Assembly (NCBI GenBank): GCA_013368445.1
Contig: JAACJO010000006.1
Location: 310,001-374,000 of the forward strand
DNA from: Leucocoprinus leucothites
Taxonomy: Eukaryota; Basidiomycota; Agaricomycetes; Agaricales; Agaricaceae
Direction of reading: 5' to 3'
DNA length: 64,000 bases
Shown here: positions 63,972-64,000 of the stretch, one piece after another
How positions within the stretch are numbered: the stretch's first letter is position 1
How the letters are laid out: every line of letters begins with the position of its first letter
Position numbers and translations under genes: made by a program
The notes under the pieces: model-generated
Seen by the model: the letters and a program-made list of their open reading frames with translations, nothing else
The model's database searches: none
What the model was told of the DNA's origin: nothing

Positions 63972-64000
63972 CTGAAGTATATAAGCATGTTGAGGCAGTG

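Noticed and set aside
1..64000. CRISPR arrays or bacterial operon signals
   Set aside because: No regularly spaced identical repeats were seen, and intron-rich genes show a eukaryotic nuclear origin.

Overview
The window is nuclear DNA of a filamentous basidiomycete, most likely an Agaricomycete. The evidence is the very short introns (about 46-60 bp, in nearly every gene), a class I hydrophobin, NACHT NTPases of the Agaricomycete type, a fungal NRT2 nitrate transporter, and fungal transposons. No rRNA, tRNA or CRISPR array was found. Exon boundaries were worked out by hand from splice signals, reading phase and comparison between copies inside the window.

Layout. 1-12.1 kb: two tandem copies of a NACHT gene about 9.1 kb apart. 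The first is broken by frameshifts and the second is open. Between them lies a decayed pogo-like DNA transposon, which itself contains a second, 1,390-bp transposon. 12.4-15.8 kb: a compact block with an unknown mitochondrial-looking protein, a PITH-domain protein and mitochondrial ribosomal protein uS5m. 16.6-21.5 kb: an intact short-chain dehydrogenase and an intact 12-exon cytochrome P450. 21.5-28 kb: a repeat-rich stretch hiding a four-exon class I hydrophobin, a truncated hydrophobin relic, a SINE-like retroposon and a MITE with long inverted repeats. 28.4-30.6 kb: a CBS-domain protein. 31.0-46.3 kb: three copies of a large membrane protein with a glycosylation-rich ectodomain and no function I can name (A broken, B intact, C decayed). 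An intact NRT2-type nitrate transporter lies between A and B, next to a 6.4-kb gene-poor stretch. 46.7-51.4 kb: cystathionine gamma-synthase and polyprenyl diphosphate synthase (COQ1-like). 54.1-54.9 kb: a small secreted protein with a dibasic-rich propeptide. 55.5-61.9 kb: a complete, apparently recent Ty1/copia retrotransposon. The right edge cuts a third NACHT gene on the minus strand.

How it fits together. Housekeeping genes (uS5m, PITH, COQ1, transsulfuration) sit beside fast-changing accessory genes (NACHT, hydrophobin, P450/SDR, ectodomain family, secreted protein) that have been duplicated, broken and invaded by at least five kinds of mobile element. Several conserved housekeeping genes need 1-2 bp corrections to read through, while long genes nearby read cleanly. 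Some frameshifts may therefore be assembly indels, and pseudogene calls resting on a single indel should be read with that in mind.
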